DNA from: Planctomycetota bacterium | GTDB taxonomy: Bacteria; Planctomycetota; Planctomycetia; Gemmatales; HRBIN36 | NCBI GenBank assembly: GCA_014584395.1 | Contig: JACTMY010000005.1 | Location: 57,294 to 121,293, forward strand | DNA length: 64,000 nt | Direction of reading: 5' to 3' | Notes under the pieces: model-generated | What the model was told of the DNA's origin: nothing | Database searches by the model: none | What the model saw: only the letters and a program-made list of their open reading frames with translations | Part shown: positions 17,911 through 29,639 of the stretch, one piece after another | Layout: each line of letters begins with the position of its first letter | How positions within the stretch are numbered: position 1 is the first letter of the stretch | Translations under genes and position numbers: made by a program

Positions 17911-18783
17911 ATGACCCTCAACGATCTGCGCAACTACAACAAGTGGATTGGCGAAACCGCTCAGACCGTTTATCTCTCCGTGCTGGCTGCGGGAGGCTGG
18001 AAAAACGTCTTCCCCACGAGCGTGCCGCGTTGGGCGAGCCGGGTTCGCAACTACTTTAACGTGACGCCGAAAACGCTGAAGCGGCTCCCCGAAGACAAGT
18101 CCAAGCAGCTCATCAAACAGGTGCAGCGCTTCAAATTTCTCCTCGACTGCCATGCGGTGCAATCCTTCAACCGGACGCATCAAAACTATCGCATGAATCC
18201 CTGGGGCAAACTTGACCCTCCACCCCTCAAAGTGCCGGCAGGGTGCCCTGCCAAGCCCGATAAGGACGTCGTCCATATCGGCGTCATGGATGAAATCGGC
18301 ACGCGCTTCGGCTTGGATGACTTCGTGTATCAGGACGAAGCCAATCGGCTGTGGTATCAGATGTCGGCCGGTTCCACGATTTATCACTATGGCAAGCGCC
18401 CGAAGGTCAAGAGCGTGGAAGCGGTGGTCGTCGACAAGATCAAGGGACAAAATGACACCCCGGTTTTCAAGATGATCAATCCCGACAACACGGGCGGTTC
18501 CAACGAGATCATTCTCAAGAACAAGGGGTACGACATGATCGGGGAGGTGAATCAGCAATTCAGCACCCGGGAAATGGTCGAAACCAAGCCCATCTATCAA
18601 GGGTCCTACAACTTTTCCGAAACCGTGCAAGTGGGGCTGGCCGCGCACGAACTGCGCGACATCAAGCCGCATTCCGATGCACATGATTTTTATTTGAATC
18701 CGGTGGACCGATTCAGTCCGCTGTCGATGCGGCGCTTCCCGGCCAAGGACCCCAAGGGCAAACTCTTGGCGGATCAGAAGTAG
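17911..18783 (+). CDS. Unrecognised soluble protein
   Basis: A protein of 290 residues with an excellent ribosome site (AAGGAG, eight bases upstream). I do not recognise the family. It has no signal peptide or TM helix. The first 110 residues are basic and Trp/Tyr-rich and look helical; the central part (about 120-250) is rich in beta-prone stretches and polar turns. Its codon use looks like that of neighbouring genes. It is followed, after a broken PEP-CTERM gene, by a signal-less L,D-transpeptidase on the same strand, and the two share a similar feel of compact, exported-but-leaderless proteins. A joint function is only a guess. Confidence 0.65.
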   Translation: MTLNDLRNYNKWIGETAQTVYLSVLAAGGWKNVFPTSVPRWASRVRNYFNVTPKTLKRLPEDKSKQLIKQVQRFKFLLDCHAVQSFNRTHQNYRMNPWGKLDPPPLKVPAGCPAKPDKDVVHIGVMDEIGTRFGLDDFVYQDEANRLWYQMSAGSTIYHYGKRPKVKSVEAVVVDKIKGQNDTPVFKMINPDNTGGSNEIILKNKGYDMIGEVNQQFSTREMVETKPIYQGSYNFSETVQVGLAAHELRDIKPHSDAHDFYLNPVDRFSPLSMRRFPAKDPKGKLLADQK

Positions 18784-18808
18784 CCGAGCACAAGCATGGC
18801 ACGACCGA

Positions 18809-19261
18809 TCAAACTTTTCGAAGATTTTTCTTGCCCATCGTCTGGCGGCGGCGTTTCCAGCCCAAGCCGGCTCCTGCCAAGAGCAGGCCGCCCAGAGCCA
18901 GGCTTGACGGCTCCGGGATGGCGCTCATGAATTGGAGGCCGACGGGGAAGTCTAAACTGCCGCTGCCAGCCGTGACGAAGACGCCCATGCTGGCTCCCGT
19001 CATGCCGTCAAAGCGCAATACCTCGGAACTGCTTGAGCTCGACACGTAGAGGCGGCCATCCGATCCATAAGTCATCTAGGTTGGCCCGGATAATCCCGTC
19101 GCAAAATGGCGATGAAAGGAACCGGTGACGCCATCATACCGCATGACGCTGGCCCCAGAGCCAGCAGCAAAATTCGCTATTAACAAATCTTGAGCGCTCG
19201 CGGGGTAGAGGCCGGCCAGCGTTGCCGCCACTGTCAGGATAAGCACTTGCATGCTGCGCAT
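18809..19261 (-). pseudogene. PEP-CTERM protein remnant interrupted by in-frame TAG
   Basis: Read from the ATG at 19261 (GGAGG five bases upstream), the frame begins with a signal peptide (MRSMQVLILTVAATLAGLYPASA) and a short repeat ASVMRYDGVTG. It is cut by TAG at 19076-19078. The same frame resumes at once with MTYGSDGRLYVSS, a second repeat VLRFDGMTGASM and a PEP-CTERM sorting signal (AIPEPSSLALGG, hydrophobic helix, then WKRRR). Joined, it would be about 150 residues, short for NHL/beta-propeller proteins of this type. It therefore appears to have lost internal repeats as well as gaining a nonsense codon. A restart at the ATG after the TAG would lack a signal peptide. A sequencing error is the main alternative. 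Confidence 0.75.
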
Positions 19262-19640
19262 CTGAACCTCCACGCTTATGAGCCATTCGCCGGCCGCCCT
19301 ACCTTCTGTCCTGAATTCGTCAAGTCACTTGGTAGGCGAAAGGCAAAAGGTCGTCCTTTAGGAAAGCAAGGAGAATTCACCCAGGAAACGGTTCGAAACA
19401 CTGCCTTGCTCTTTTGCTGCTTCACACATCATGCCCCGGAGCAACTTCAAAAAAATCAGTCCCGCTGTTAGGTTTGCGCCTTTCTCTGGGAACTAAGTAA
19501 CGAGTAGGTTGCGCGTCTTAGATCAGCCAGTCTACATGGTCGTATGCGCAAACGGCCCATTCCGTCCAGCCGGCAACGGGCGCGCTGACCCGCGCCTTAA
19601 CTTAGAGTTCATGTGGAATCTCGTTCATTGGAGTGAAACC
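19262..19640. other. Intergenic region
   Basis: These 379 bases lie between the PEP-CTERM remnant (minus) and the L,D-transpeptidase gene (plus), and should carry the promoters of both. I see no gene, strong hairpin or repeat. In-frame upstream starts exist for the downstream gene (from 19509), but they have no ribosome site. Confidence 0.45.
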
Positions 19641-20525
19641 ATGTCCGAATCGATCAAATTGGCCGTTGGGAAAAAAGGGAGCAACCGGGCTGAAGATGTC
19701 AAAATTGTCCAGAATCGGCTCAACGTTTACGTTGGCGCCAAGTTGCTCGGTGATCGCAAACCGCTGGTTGTCGATGGGGACTGGAAGCCCACGGTGCCGT
19801 ACATCGAGGATTTCCAGCGCCTGATTCTGGGCAAGGGGAAACCGGATGGGACGGTCGATCCATTGCCCGGCAGCTCGATGGCGCAACTCTTAAAGGACCC
19901 TAGCCCGGGTTTGCTGGGCCTCATTCAAACCCACTCGATGGTGTTGCATAACATGGCATGCGGTCCGGTGGGGGGAATTGCCGCGGATGCCTGGAACGAA
20001 GCGCTGAAGGCCATGATGCGCTTCGCCAATCATCCGAAATTGGAGCGCCCCCACTTACTGACGATCATTGACTTTCGCATCAGCCGCCAGGACGAAAGGC
20101 TATGGGTGTTCGACCTCAAAACTCAGTTGCGCATCCTGCATACGTGGGTGGCTCACGGCAGCGGACCCAAGGATGCCAAAGGGAAGCTCATCAATCCGCA
20201 AGGCGACAAGCCCCATCATTTTGAAGATGGCATGAAGTACAGTTCGCTGGGAGCGTTCATCACGCAAGGGGTTTCCCTGAGCGATCTGGGGCACTTGAAC
20301 AACAAACCGGCCATGAAGATCATCGGGTTGGAAAAAGGAATCAATGCGCGATCCCAAGAGCGGGGCGTGGTCTTTCATGGTGCTGATTACGTCAAGCCTA
20401 AAGCGGTCGGCAACAGTTGGGGCTGCTTCGCCACCCCGGCCACGGTCAATCCTGGCCTGGTGGACAAGATCAAGAACGGCTCATTCGTCTTTGCCTACCA
20501 TAACGCATATCGACCCTCAGTGTAA
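19641..20525 (+). CDS. L,D-transpeptidase with N-terminal peptidoglycan-binding-like domain, no signal peptide
   Basis: A protein of 294 residues from the ATG at 19641 (GGAG eight bases upstream). Residues 1-90 look like a peptidoglycan-binding domain 1 fold (repeat register DVKIVQNRLNVYVG, later VDGDWKPTV). The C-terminal half carries the YkuD-type catalytic signature: His246 in VVFHGADY and Ser259-Trp-Gly-Cys262 in NSWGCFATP, with Cys262 the likely nucleophile. Such enzymes make 3-3 peptidoglycan crosslinks or attach proteins. They normally act in the periplasm, yet no signal peptide or TM helix is visible, even with upstream starts. It resembles the YkuD_2 subgroup. Export by another route, or a cytoplasmic precursor role, is possible. 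Confidence 0.82.
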   Translation: MSESIKLAVGKKGSNRAEDVKIVQNRLNVYVGAKLLGDRKPLVVDGDWKPTVPYIEDFQRLILGKGKPDGTVDPLPGSSMAQLLKDPSPGLLGLIQTHSMVLHNMACGPVGGIAADAWNEALKAMMRFANHPKLERPHLLTIIDFRISRQDERLWVFDLKTQLRILHTWVAHGSGPKDAKGKLINPQGDKPHHFEDGMKYSSLGAFITQGVSLSDLGHLNNKPAMKIIGLEKGINARSQERGVVFHGADYVKPKAVGNSWGCFATPATVNPGLVDKIKNGSFVFAYHNAYRPSV

Positions 20526-20681
20526 CGCCGAGCCAGAACGCTCAGCAGGGTACGGTGTTTTTGATCCGTTGGGGCCATGGGGAAAACGACGCCGCTCCCA
20601 GCGATGGGTAATGCGCTGAAGCGTGCGACGATGGCGTCCGCGGAGCGGTGAAGGAATGACGGCAGGCAGGCGGCGGTTCAG

Positions 20682-20963
20682 TTAGAAGGAATCCTTCATC
20701 TGCTGAATCATCTTCTTCTTTATGCGCTCTTCGTGTTCTATCTCTTCAGGGGACATGGGCGCCAAGCCCACCTCGTCGAGTTCATCCAGCCCCTTGGCGC
20801 AGACGGCATGTTGCTGCACGGGGCGGTTGTCGACCGGCTTGGGTTGCGGCACCGTGAATTGCTGGCCGCACTTGCGGCAGCGAATCACCTTGCCTGCATA
20901 TTGAACGGGAACATCCCCTTCGACATGACAACTCGGACACGCGGCATGGATCAAAGCGTCCAT
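20682..20963 (-). CDS. Small zinc-ribbon (MJ0042-like) protein
   Basis: A protein of 93 residues from the ATG at 20963, preceded by GGAGG. Residues about 9-40 form a CPSC ... CRKCGQQF zinc ribbon with the typical VPVQYAGKVIRC pattern, common in planctomycete and myxobacterial regulatory or membrane proteins. The rest is a Pro-rich linker and a charged helical tail rich in Glu, Lys and Met. No TM helix or catalytic domain is present. It may bind nucleic acid or protein; the role is unknown. The frame stays open upstream to 21224, but that part lacks a ribosome site and family features. Confidence 0.75.
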   Translation of the reverse strand: MDALIHAACPSCHVEGDVPVQYAGKVIRCRKCGQQFTVPQPKPVDNRPVQQHAVCAKGLDELDEVGLAPMSPEEIEHEERIKKKMIQQMKDSF

Positions 20964-21265
20964 GGGTCGCCTCCAACATACGGAACATGAATCAGGAAAA
21001 TCCTGAGTAACGAGTCTGTTACCGTATCCTTCCGCGGCGAAACCAAGGCAGTCTTTGCATTGGAAGTCAGGTTCGGTCGCTGGCGCGTACCAAACCATCT
21101 CAAGCATACCCGATCTTGGGCATTCGTGCCAGGTCATTTTGAATATATCGTTGTGACGGCAGGCCGGCCGAGCCTGATGGGAAGGGGTGGCTTGGCCGCG
21201 GCCGGCGGCTTGGCAAAGACGCAATCAGCGCCGTTCATTCGCCTGGTCGTGGAAGGTTCGGTAAA
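20964..21265. other. Divergent intergenic region
   Basis: These 302 bases separate the zinc-ribbon gene (minus) and rlmN (plus) and presumably contain both promoters. I see no RNA gene, repeat or strong hairpin. Confidence 0.4.
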
Positions 21266-22423
21266 ATGGGAACAGTCGAAGAAAATCCCAAGGTGCTCAT
21301 GGAAACGTCCCCTCCACATCCTGCGATGCATGACCCGGTTGGGCCGCAGCCATTGTTAGCCGTCGCTCCTGGCGATTTAGCAACATGGCTTAAAGCGCGC
21401 CATGCACCGGCCTGGCAAGCCCAGGCCATCCGGCAATGGGTCATTCAGCGCCGCGCGGAAAGCTTTGACGTCATGACCGACCTGGGCAAGGAACTCCGGG
21501 TCAAGCTCGAAGCCGACTTTCGCCCCCTCGGCACACAAAAAATCGTCGAACAAAAGGCCGCGGATGGGACGCGCAAATTGCTGCTGCGGCTCTGGGATGG
21601 GGAAAGCGTCGAATGCGTGATGATCCCCGATGAGGAGCGCCGGACCGCCTGCGTCAGCACCCAGGTCGGCTGCGGCATGGGATGCGTCTTTTGCGCCAGC
21701 GGCTTGAACGGCGTCCTCCGCAACCTCAAGAGCGGTGAAATCCTTGAGCAATTGATTCGACTGCGCAACGCCTTGCCAACCGGGCAGCGTTTGACCAACG
21801 TCGTGGTCATGGGCATGGGGGAGCCGCTCGCCAACTTGGATGAGCTGCTCGAGGCGCTGGCCCTGGCGGGCGACCCGAAAGGTCTGGGCATCGGCGCCCG
21901 GCATATCACGATCTCCACGGTCGGCTTGCCCGCCAAGATGCGCCGGCTGGCCGACCTCAAAAAGCAATACCACCTCGCCGTCTCGTTGCATGCTCCCGAT
22001 GACGCCTTGAGGCAAACCATCGTGCCCACGAACACGGGCATCGACGACATCCTGCAAGCGGCGGATTACTTCTTCGAAAAAACCGGGCGACAAGTCACCT
22101 TTGAATACGTGCTGCTCAGGGAGCTGAACGACCAAAAGCAACATGCCCAGGCGCTGGCCAAGCGACTGGGCGGCCGGCCCGCGCACGTCAACCTGATCCC
22201 GTTCAATGAAGTCGATGGTTTGCCCTATCGCCGACCCGACGATCTAGCCCTCAAAGTGTTCATCGACGAGTTGCAGAAGGCGGGGCTGAGCGTGAAAGTG
22301 CGGAAACGCAAAGGCTCGGAGATCGATGCAGCCTGCGGACAACTGCGGCGGCGCAGCGAACGCGGTGTTTCCTTGCCCCTGGCTCCTGCCGCATCCAGCT
22401 CCGATCATTCCTTGAGCAAATAA
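21266..22423 (+). CDS. rlmN: 23S rRNA (adenine2503-C2)-methyltransferase RlmN
   Basis: A protein of 385 residues; another start at 21299 (preceded by AAGGTG) would remove 11. RlmN is a radical-SAM enzyme that methylates C2 of A2503 in 23S rRNA, and A37 in some tRNAs. The radical-SAM cluster CxxxCxxC is at Cys136, Cys140 and Cys143 (CGMGCVFC). The resolving mechanistic cysteine is Cys357 in DAACGQLR. The motifs VVMGMGEPLAN and HITISTVG are conserved. The N-terminal accessory domain (WLKARHAPAWQAQAIRQW) is present. Cfr is a less likely alternative given the overall fit. Its 3' end overlaps the convergent DUF4159 gene by 19 bp. Confidence 0.95.
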   Translation: MGTVEENPKVLMETSPPHPAMHDPVGPQPLLAVAPGDLATWLKARHAPAWQAQAIRQWVIQRRAESFDVMTDLGKELRVKLEADFRPLGTQKIVEQKAADGTRKLLLRLWDGESVECVMIPDEERRTACVSTQVGCGMGCVFCASGLNGVLRNLKSGEILEQLIRLRNALPTGQRLTNVVVMGMGEPLANLDELLEALALAGDPKGLGIGARHITISTVGLPAKMRRLADLKKQYHLAVSLHAPDDALRQTIVPTNTGIDDILQAADYFFEKTGRQVTFEYVLLRELNDQKQHAQALAKRLGGRPAHVNLIPFNEVDGLPYRRPDDLALKVFIDELQKAGLSVKVRKRKGSEIDAACGQLRRRSERGVSLPLAPAASSSDHSLSK

Positions 22424-24855
22424 AGCACGGCTTGCGTGGCGATCTGCAAGGCGCTCTCGGTGTTGTAACCGATGCAGTCCGTCGAGGCATGCTTGTCGAG
22501 GGCGCAGCCCAGGTCGTATTTGCTGTACACGATGATCCATGGACTGCGCGGGTTTTTGGGATCAAGCCGCATGCCTTCGAGAAAGGGGTCCATGGATTGA
22601 TAGGGCTTGCCGCGCTGGGTGCGGCAGAGGACTTGCTTCACTGGCTGTCCTGCGCCGGAGCGGAAGAGGTGGCTGATGTCGTCGCTGTAGAATTTATCGT
22701 CGACGGTAATCGGCTCCAGGGGTCGGCCAAACGCCTTGCCGACCATGGCGCGGAAGGATTGGTCGAAACTTTCGTTGCCGCAAGCGGCGTCGGCGAGCAG
22801 GAAGCCGCCGGTATGCAGATGATCCTTGAGCTTGAGGATCTCGTTGTCGTCGAGGGTGAATTCCCTGCGGCCGTGCATGTAGAGGAACTTGTATTGCGGC
22901 AGGTCCGGGCTAAGGAGGCGGATCGGTTTGGTCTGCCGAATCACGTCGATGCCCTGGGTCTTGGCGACGTGGTCCATGACGATGCGCATGGCGTTGGGCG
23001 CGGGTTGCCAATCGCGGCCGCCATAATCCACTTGGGCGACTTGAAGGTAATTCCGCGGCGTGGGGTCGTCGGCGTATTTCGTGAGTTCCTTCTTAGAGAG
23101 CTTGTCCTGGGGCGGTTCCAACCCCGTGGCGTAAGCGACGATGTTGGCGCCGGTGCGAAAAGCGAGGATGGTCCGCTCCAACACGGGGCCATTGGCCTGC
23201 TCCTCGTCGAAGCGATTGGATTCCCAGTGGCACGACAGATCCTGCGGAGCGTAGACCAGGACAGTCTTGCACCCGCGGCTAATGCCTTCCAACTTAAAAC
23301 TGCCTGGCGGGACGTTGTAGGCGGCGCTCCAAACGGGATGCCCTTCGGGCAGGGGTTCGAGCGGCCAATCGGGGAACATTTCCTCCATCAGCTTGCGGAA
23401 TCCCTCATCGAATTCCTTCCGGCCGCAGCAAGCCTCGGCCAGGATGAAGCCGCCCTGATCGATGTAGGCCTTGAGCAGGGCTTTTTCTCCCTCGCTGAAG
23501 CGGGGGGCCTTGTGGCCGTTGAAATAAACGATCGGCGCCTGCAGCATGTCCTTTAAGGATTCGGGATCGCCCGGCGCCAAACGGCTGGCGTCGTAAATCT
23601 GCCAGGTGAGCGGGGTTGGGCGCCCATCTTTCTTGAAGATTTCGTTGCTGCAATACTCGGTCAGGTTGCGGATGTCGTTGCGGTCGTTGTTCCAGTCGCC
23701 GCTGAGGCCGCGATCGGCCCCGTGGGTCATTTTAAAAAAGAGGACGGGCGTCTTGCCCTTGGCCAGGAAAAGCAGGGCGAAACTGGTGGCGATCACTTCG
23801 CGGGATTCGCTGTTCTCGCCTTTCCATGAACCATCCTGCTTTTGGATTTTCAGGAGATGGTCGGCGCCGAGGCGATACCAGTCGATCGCATCATTGTTGG
23901 CATCGAACCAAAAGCGCTGCCCGGAGAGTCGACCGGCGCGTTCGAGGCCGTAGATGTTGTAGAACTTGTATTCCGTTCCACTTTCCTTATTGGGCATGCG
24001 GTTGGTGACGCTGAAAATCTGGCCGAGTCTCTTGATCCCCTTGGAGAGCGCATCGTCCATAACGAATTGGCCGCAATTTTGCACGGTGCCGTCGGCGCGG
24101 AGATTTTCCTGAACCCGGTAAAGCTGCATCCCGCTGATGAGCAGGCCGCACACCCCGGCGGCGGTCATGGTGATGCGTTCATCGGTCCGCAGGCCGAAGG
24201 TGGCCCCGCGATAATTCCAACCGCCCGTGTGCATTTGCGTGTCGAGGTAATAACGTTGGATGCCCTTCCAAATGTCGTTGGGGACGTTGACGCCCGCCAC
24301 GGCGGCTTCGCGGAGGGCCAACACAGCGTATTGCGTGTTGGAATTGTCGGGCAAGTCCATCGCTTCATAGGGGTAACCCCAGGCCAAACCGCCGCCGACT
24401 TGGATGCGTTTGGCGTTGCGCACCAGCCAATCGACGTTCCGCTTGATCCGCAGGCGATCCACCTTGGGGGCCGCCTTGCAGAAGACCATGGTCTGCAGGG
24501 AAACCACATAGGTGGACTTCGGCTCCAAGTCGCGGAGAAAGCGGAGGCTTTTTTGGATCACGTCGTCGTTGGGATCGACGCCGCACTCCAACAGCGCCAA
24601 CGTGGCCAGCGACGTGGGGCCGCCGTACCACTGCTGCATCAATTGTTGCGAGGAGGGGAAAAGGTGCTCCCAGTTGCCGTTCTGCTGTTTCCCCTTGAGG
24701 TATTCCACACCCTTGCGAATGCTCTCGCGGACCTGCTCCGGCGTGAGCGGCTGCGCCGCGACGTGATGGGCGAGGCCGAGCCACAAAGCCAGGCTCATGG
24801 CCAGGCTCCCCCAGGTCAGCCTGTTGTAGGGAAGGTGCTGATTGTTCGGGGACAT
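22405..24855 (-). CDS. Exported prenyltransferase-fold plus tandem DUF4159 protein
   Basis: A protein of 816 residues from the ATG at 24855. A signal peptide (LAMSLALWLGLAHHVAAQ) is followed by a squalene-hopene-cyclase-like alpha/alpha toroid region (about residues 40-390), with motifs such as GVEYLKGKQQNGNWE, MHTGGWNYRG and LLKIQKQDGSWKG. The catalytic DxDD motif of true cyclases is not seen. Two DUF4159-like domains follow, each with the signature GGF-(I/L)-LA-(E/D)-A-(A/C)-CG: first IDQGGFILAEACCG, later LHTGGFLLADAACG. DUF4159 belongs to the glutamine-amidotransferase-like fold and is of unknown function. Such proteins recur in planctomycetes. The cell location is probably periplasmic. 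Confidence 0.85.
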   Translation of the reverse strand: MSPNNQHLPYNRLTWGSLAMSLALWLGLAHHVAAQPLTPEQVRESIRKGVEYLKGKQQNGNWEHLFPSSQQLMQQWYGGPTSLATLALLECGVDPNDDVIQKSLRFLRDLEPKSTYVVSLQTMVFCKAAPKVDRLRIKRNVDWLVRNAKRIQVGGGLAWGYPYEAMDLPDNSNTQYAVLALREAAVAGVNVPNDIWKGIQRYYLDTQMHTGGWNYRGATFGLRTDERITMTAAGVCGLLISGMQLYRVQENLRADGTVQNCGQFVMDDALSKGIKRLGQIFSVTNRMPNKESGTEYKFYNIYGLERAGRLSGQRFWFDANNDAIDWYRLGADHLLKIQKQDGSWKGENSESREVIATSFALLFLAKGKTPVLFFKMTHGADRGLSGDWNNDRNDIRNLTEYCSNEIFKKDGRPTPLTWQIYDASRLAPGDPESLKDMLQAPIVYFNGHKAPRFSEGEKALLKAYIDQGGFILAEACCGRKEFDEGFRKLMEEMFPDWPLEPLPEGHPVWSAAYNVPPGSFKLEGISRGCKTVLVYAPQDLSCHWESNRFDEEQANGPVLERTILAFRTGANIVAYATGLEPPQDKLSKKELTKYADDPTPRNYLQVAQVDYGGRDWQPAPNAMRIVMDHVAKTQGIDVIRQTKPIRLLSPDLPQYKFLYMHGRREFTLDDNEILKLKDHLHTGGFLLADAACGNESFDQSFRAMVGKAFGRPLEPITVDDKFYSDDISHLFRSGAGQPVKQVLCRTQRGKPYQSMDPFLEGMRLDPKNPRSPWIIVYSKYDLGCALDKHASTDCIGYNTESALQIATQAVLYLLKE

Positions 24856-25340
24856 GGATCGGCTCTCCAAGCAAGAGGCGAAAGGAACCCTTGCGAAGTG
24901 TTCACGACTAGATTCTATTGTCCGTTAGAGTGCATTTGATTGCAAGCCGGATCGAATTTTCTTCTCAATTCGGCGATCCATGCGTCTCCAACGATGTCAA
25001 AGTTTGCCTGATCGAAAATGTGGAGAAAAAAACAGGCCAGGCAGCGCCCCAGGGCAAGGACATCAGGTACAGCATGAGTTTTGCTTACAAACGGAACTTT
25101 TTTTTGACTAATCAGTCTAACCCACGTAGGGGTGCCAGCTTGACAGACGCTTAGGAGCGGGTACGATTGGTGGAATGTTCTTTCATCATATAGGGTTGAA
25201 TCCACCGGAAAGGTTATTGCAACTCGATCTGTTCAGCGTCAAAAAGCCAAGCCCGCCTGAGGTTGGGTCGTGAAACCCGGCCGAGGTTGGTCATCACCGT
25301 TATCCTAACGCTTTAATTCGCAACATCAGGAGCGTGTTTC
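24856..25340. other. Divergent intergenic region
   Basis: These 485 bases lie between the DUF4159 gene (minus) and the subtilase (plus). They are more AT-rich than the flanks around 24940-25130. A short direct repeat of GAGGTTGG occurs at about 25260-25295. Open frames of 78 and 96 codons on opposite strands lack any family feature and are not called. Promoters for both flanking genes are expected, but I cannot place them. Confidence 0.4.
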
Positions 25341-28061
<2,721 letters not shown>

Positions 28062-28091
28062 TCGGCTCCGCGCTCTGACCTCCACGAAAAC

Positions 28092-28124
28092 AGCAGGCCC
28101 ATGGATGTTCTCCATGGGCCTGCT
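28092..28124. terminator. Bidirectional terminator-like hairpin
   Basis: A perfect 14-bp inverted repeat, AGCAGGCCCATGGA / TCCATGGGCCTGCT, with a 5-base loop lies between two convergent genes (subtilase ending 28061, BBP7-like ending 28158). On the plus strand it is followed by CGTCTTTCT; on the minus strand by GTTTTCG. The position and strength fit an intrinsic terminator shared by both genes, although the T-runs are short. Confidence 0.85.
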
Positions 28125-28157
28125 CGTCTTTCTGATGAGGTGTCGACCCGCCGTCGA

Positions 28158-29378
28158 TTAGAAGAAGATTTCCAGGGACACTGAGGGGCCGTGGAAGAAC
28201 AGCGTGCCAGTCGTGCTGAACGTCGTCGGCTGGGTTTCGAGATCGAAGTTGATCTGGTTGTCGGTCTTGGCGGTGCCGACGAACCACTTGAAGTCGTACC
28301 CGCCCTTGAGCCGCATGTTGCCCGAATACAGGTAGAGATGGACGCCGGTCTCGTAAAGCTGCGTGAACTCGGCGCGCTGGATGCTGGTGTCAAAGCCCTG
28401 GAAGCCGTCGCCGCGGGTGAGCGTGTGGCGGATGGTCATCAGGTTGGTCATGAAGCCGAGACGGCCCATCGCTTCGATGCCGAACCAGGAGTTGACGGCG
28501 TAGTTCAAATCGAAGCCGACCTGCGGACCCATGAGGCGATTCGTGGTTTGATAGGTCAAAGTGGCGATGGTGCCGGGGAAGGAGCCGAAACGGATGGCGT
28601 CGTCATCCACGGTATAATCGAGCCGCTCCCACAGATCGACGTAGCGCAGACCGACGAGCAGGCTGTAGCGGAACTCTTCGCAATCGCAGGGGCCAATGAT
28701 CTTGGCGTTGAAGGCGCCGCTGGCGCTATTCTGCCGGAAGTCGAACCGCATGGTGTCGGCTTGCTGCCACATGCCGGCGTTGCCTTCGAATCCCAGGGGC
28801 GGCCGCACAAAGAAGCTGCTCAATCCCGCTTCTCCCGAGAGGAAGCGAGCCGCACCGCGATTGGGGACGTACCAACCGGCGAATTCGTAGATCACGTCTT
28901 CCTGCTGCACGCCGAAGTTGACCTGGAAGCCGTTGTTCCAGGGAATGCCCACGTCATTGAGGCGGAAGAGGTTGACCTGCGTGGGGTCGGCGGGATTGCC
29001 CGTGTCGAAGCCGCTGACGTCGGCCACGACGAAGGGCCGCGTGTTGTACGGATTGCGTTTCAGCATCAACCAGCCGAAGTCGACAAAGAACTTGCCGCAC
29101 CCGGTGTCGCAGCCCGGTTCCGAGCCGAAGGACACACCCGGCCGGGGCGGTCCATATCCTCCCGGAGGAGGCGGGCAGGAAGCCATGGAATAAGGAGCGG
29201 GCACGCCATAGGCACCCGCCGGCGAGGGGCCGCCCATGCCGCCCTCTCCGAAGCCGCTGAACACGCCGCTGGAAGCGGCAGGCACGGCATCACCCATGCC
29301 CTGAGCGAAAGCTTCAGCCGGCGTTCCCCAGGACGCCAATGCCCCCAAAAGCGTTCCGAGCACCCATCGCTTGGCCAT
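28158..29378 (-). CDS. BBP7-like outer-membrane beta-barrel protein
   Basis: A protein of 406 residues from the ATG at 29378 (AGGGGA upstream). The signal peptide is MAKRWVLGTLLGALASWGTPAEAFAQ. A Gly/Pro-rich segment (about 30-90) with a CDTGCGKFF Cys pair leads to the barrel: alternating aromatic and polar strands such as RYSLLVGLRYVDLWERLDY and the terminal SVSLEIFF, ending in Phe as outer-membrane proteins do. The pattern matches the BBP7 family of planctomycete outer-membrane barrels, for which no transport substrate is established. Divergence from neighbours is not notable. A general porin is the alternative. Confidence 0.82.
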   Translation of the reverse strand: MAKRWVLGTLLGALASWGTPAEAFAQGMGDAVPAASSGVFSGFGEGGMGGPSPAGAYGVPAPYSMASCPPPPGGYGPPRPGVSFGSEPGCDTGCGKFFVDFGWLMLKRNPYNTRPFVVADVSGFDTGNPADPTQVNLFRLNDVGIPWNNGFQVNFGVQQEDVIYEFAGWYVPNRGAARFLSGEAGLSSFFVRPPLGFEGNAGMWQQADTMRFDFRQNSASGAFNAKIIGPCDCEEFRYSLLVGLRYVDLWERLDYTVDDDAIRFGSFPGTIATLTYQTTNRLMGPQVGFDLNYAVNSWFGIEAMGRLGFMTNLMTIRHTLTRGDGFQGFDTSIQRAEFTQLYETGVHLYLYSGNMRLKGGYDFKWFVGTAKTDNQINFDLETQPTTFSTTGTLFFHGPSVSLEIFF

Positions 29379-29639
29379 GTTTCCATTCCCCTGTCGGCAG
29401 GCTTTTGTGCCGTGTGAACCAAACCCCCCTGGGCAGACAGCTTGCCTTGCCGGTAGGCGCAAGCTTCGAGTCTGCGTCCTGGTTGTACATCGGCCCATAT
29501 ATCCCCGTAACTTGAACTCTTCCCTAAAAGCGATACGTTTACCCCAACTGTTAAAGTGCATACAAGGATGAAACTCCGGCCTGATTAGCTTTCCCGGCTT
29601 GCCCAATTTCATTTTCCCCATGAGCAAAGGCGTTCCAGG

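Noticed and set aside
24915..25205. 96-codon minus-strand frame in an intergenic region
   Set aside because: It has no features, and an overlapping plus-strand frame of similar length is equally featureless.
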